This document shows positions 4,876 through 5,759 of a stretch of 5,759 bases of DNA, in pieces. Below the pieces are notes generated by a model. It was not told the DNA's origin. It did no database searches and worked only from the letters and a program-made list of their open reading frames with translations. The DNA is from Acidimicrobiia bacterium (GTDB lineage: Bacteria > Actinomycetota > Acidimicrobiia > Spongiisociales > UBA5794). Positions within the stretch are counted from its first letter, which is position 1. Every line of letters starts with the position of its first letter. The stretch is from assembly GCA_013695075.1 (NCBI GenBank), contig JACDBE010000168.1, forward strand, positions 1 to 5,759, in the 5' to 3' direction. Made by a program: the position numbers and the translations under genes.

Positions 4876-5571
4876 ATGAGCCACATCGGCGACACCATCA
4901 AGAACCGCAGGCTCTCCCTCGGCCAGTCCCGGGGCCAGCTTGCCTCGCGTCTCAACACCACGGCGACGATCGTCGCCGACATCGAGCGCGGGGTGCGCCA
5001 GCCAGACGCCGACACCATCAACCGGCTGGCCCGAGCGCTCGGTGTCGACCCTGCGCAGCTGACCGGCTCGCCCCGGGGGACCCCAGACGATCCCAATGTT
5101 CCGGCGCCGGCCCGGGCGGCGACGACAGTGTCGGGCGCCGTGGTGGCCGGCGACGGGTTCGACGGGTTCGAACGGATCCCGGTGGTGACCGGCCCGGTGG
5201 CCGCCGGCCCCCGTCCCGCCAGCCGGTCGGGAGCGTTCTCCGATCTCGTCGACGCCCCCACCGAAGCGGTGCCGGTGGTGGGCCAGCACTCGCCCCTAGT
5301 GATCCCGCTGGTGGCGCCGAACCCCTCGCCTGCGGCCGCCGCCGAGTCAGCTCCGGGGACATACGGCTCGTTCCAGCGCTTCTTGGCGACGGTGTTCGAT
5401 CCGGACCGGTCTTATCTGTTCTGGATCAGGACGGCGCTCACCATCGTCATGCTCCTCGTCGGCTTCCGGGTGCTGGCGTGGGCGGTCCCCGCCCTGTTCG
5501 ACGCCTTGGGAGACATCCTGGGCTCCATCGAGTCGACCAACCCCACCCCCACCACCATCCCCGGGAACTGA
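4876..5571 (+). CDS. XRE-type helix-turn-helix protein with C-terminal membrane anchor
   Basis: The 231-residue protein has three parts. Residues 3-63 are a classic XRE/Cro-type DNA-binding domain (IGDTIKNRRLSLGQSRGQLASRL, ATIVADIERGVRQPDADTINRLARALGVDP). Residues 64-165 are a low-complexity Pro/Ala/Gly/Val linker, probably disordered. Residues 181-208 are hydrophobic and should form one membrane helix, followed by a short acidic and Thr/Pro-rich tail (209-231). Basic residues before the helix (R178, R185) and an acidic tail after it predict N-in/C-out topology. Arg198 lies inside the hydrophobic stretch. The layout resembles RodZ in outline (cytoplasmic HTH, linker, one membrane helix), but the HTH is a more regular XRE domain and the outer part is only about 25 residues. 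It could be a membrane-tethered regulator or a scaffold. ATG at 4876 follows GGAGG with a 5-nt spacer. The downstream lipoprotein gene begins 2 nt after the stop. Confidence 0.85.
   Translation: MSHIGDTIKNRRLSLGQSRGQLASRLNTTATIVADIERGVRQPDADTINRLARALGVDPAQLTGSPRGTPDDPNVPAPARAATTVSGAVVAGDGFDGFERIPVVTGPVAAGPRPASRSGAFSDLVDAPTEAVPVVGQHSPLVIPLVAPNPSPAAAAESAPGTYGSFQRFLATVFDPDRSYLFWIRTALTIVMLLVGFRVLAWAVPALFDALGDILGSIESTNPTPTTIPGN
5152..5169 (+). repeat. In-frame 9-bp tandem duplication in the HTH protein linker
   Basis: GACGGGTTC occurs twice in direct succession and encodes Asp-Gly-Phe twice (residues 95-97 after Gly94-region Asp, within GDGFDGFER, 92-100). It looks like a small replication-slippage duplication in the unstructured linker, which tolerates length change. 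Confidence 0.5.
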
Positions 5572-5573
5572 CC

Positions 5574-5759
5574 ATGGACCTCCGACCGGCGCCGCCTCTG
5601 CGGCGCGCCGCGGCTATCGCCCTGATGATGCTCGCCGCCGCCTGCGGGGGCGGGGATGCCGGCGGGGACGCCGACCCAGGTCCCGACGACACCACGGTCG
5701 ACGTCCCCGCCGGTCCCATCGCCATCCGCGCTTCGTCCGACATCGGATTGGTTCGGGAG
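5574..5759 (+). CDS. Putative lipoprotein, 3' partial
   Basis: The first 62 residues are visible before the window ends. Residues 1-23 form a lipoprotein signal peptide: a short basic region (R4, R10, R11), a hydrophobic core (AAAIALMMLAAA) and the lipobox-like AAAC with Cys24 as the predicted lipidation site. A Gly/Asp-rich tether (25-45) follows, typical of surface-anchored actinobacterial lipoproteins. The mature domain starts near PAGPIAIRASSDIGLVRE, and too little remains to name a family. ATG at 5574 lies 2 nt after the TGA of the HTH gene with no clear Shine-Dalgarno, so translation is probably coupled and both genes should share one mRNA. A role in envelope sensing or transport together with the membrane-anchored HTH protein is possible but is inference from adjacency only. 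Confidence 0.8.
   Translation, partial: MDLRPAPPLRRAAAIALMMLAAACGGGDAGGDADPGPDDTTVDVPAGPIAIRASSDIGLVRE

Noticed and set aside
4752..5261. Upstream extension of the ferredoxin frame (about 170 codons)
   Set aside because: It is antisense to the HTH gene and low in complexity. The ferredoxin begins at the ATG with AGAGGA and a -10-like box.
5447..5743. Minus-strand open frame at the right end
   Set aside because: It is antisense to the HTH tail and the lipoprotein. The signal peptide and lipobox on the plus strand are more convincing.

Overview
The window is GC-rich, bacterial and gene-dense, with short intergenic gaps. The codon style, GTG and TTG starts, a possible leaderless start and the protein sequences suggest a high-GC actinobacterium, perhaps of the Acidimicrobiia type. 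That placement is inferred from style only, because no rRNA or marker gene is present. I recognise nine protein-coding genes, two of them cut by the window edges. No tRNA, rRNA, CRISPR array, insertion sequence or phage gene was found.

Layout. Positions 1-398 (+) hold the 3' part of a HIT-family nucleotide hydrolase/transferase, followed at 431-1780 (+) by an MFS-type membrane transporter. Convergent to these is a type II toxin-antitoxin pair on the minus strand: a Phd/YefM-like antitoxin (2174-2410) and a PIN-domain VapC-like toxin (1803-2177), overlapping by 4 nt (TTGA). A perfect 16-bp palindrome (2447-2462) lies upstream of the antitoxin and overlaps its likely -10 box. The gap 2411-2588 carries this regulatory DNA and no convincing gene. 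The ribosome-associated GTPase HflX (2589-3911, -) is divergent from a small two-CBS-domain protein (3992-4423, +), whose start I place at a TTG with a good Shine-Dalgarno. Convergent to that is a ferredoxin (4443-4751, -) with a Pyrococcus-type Asp ligand, and a hairpin joins the two 3' ends. The ferredoxin is divergent from a two-gene unit: an XRE-type helix-turn-helix protein with a C-terminal membrane anchor (4876-5571, +) and, 2 nt later, a lipoprotein (5574 to the window end, +).

How it fits together. Most genes look like independent housekeeping or stress units. The TA pair is a self-contained autoregulated module. The membrane-anchored HTH protein and the lipoprotein are almost certainly cotranscribed and are the least described part of the window. 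Four upstream regions share a -10-like pattern, TA, two or three variable bases, then TTGGG, which may be the local housekeeping promoter signature. I found no clearly new multi-gene system. The membrane HTH plus lipoprotein pair, the ferredoxin and its homopolymer-flanked promoter, and the TA operator are the best leads.
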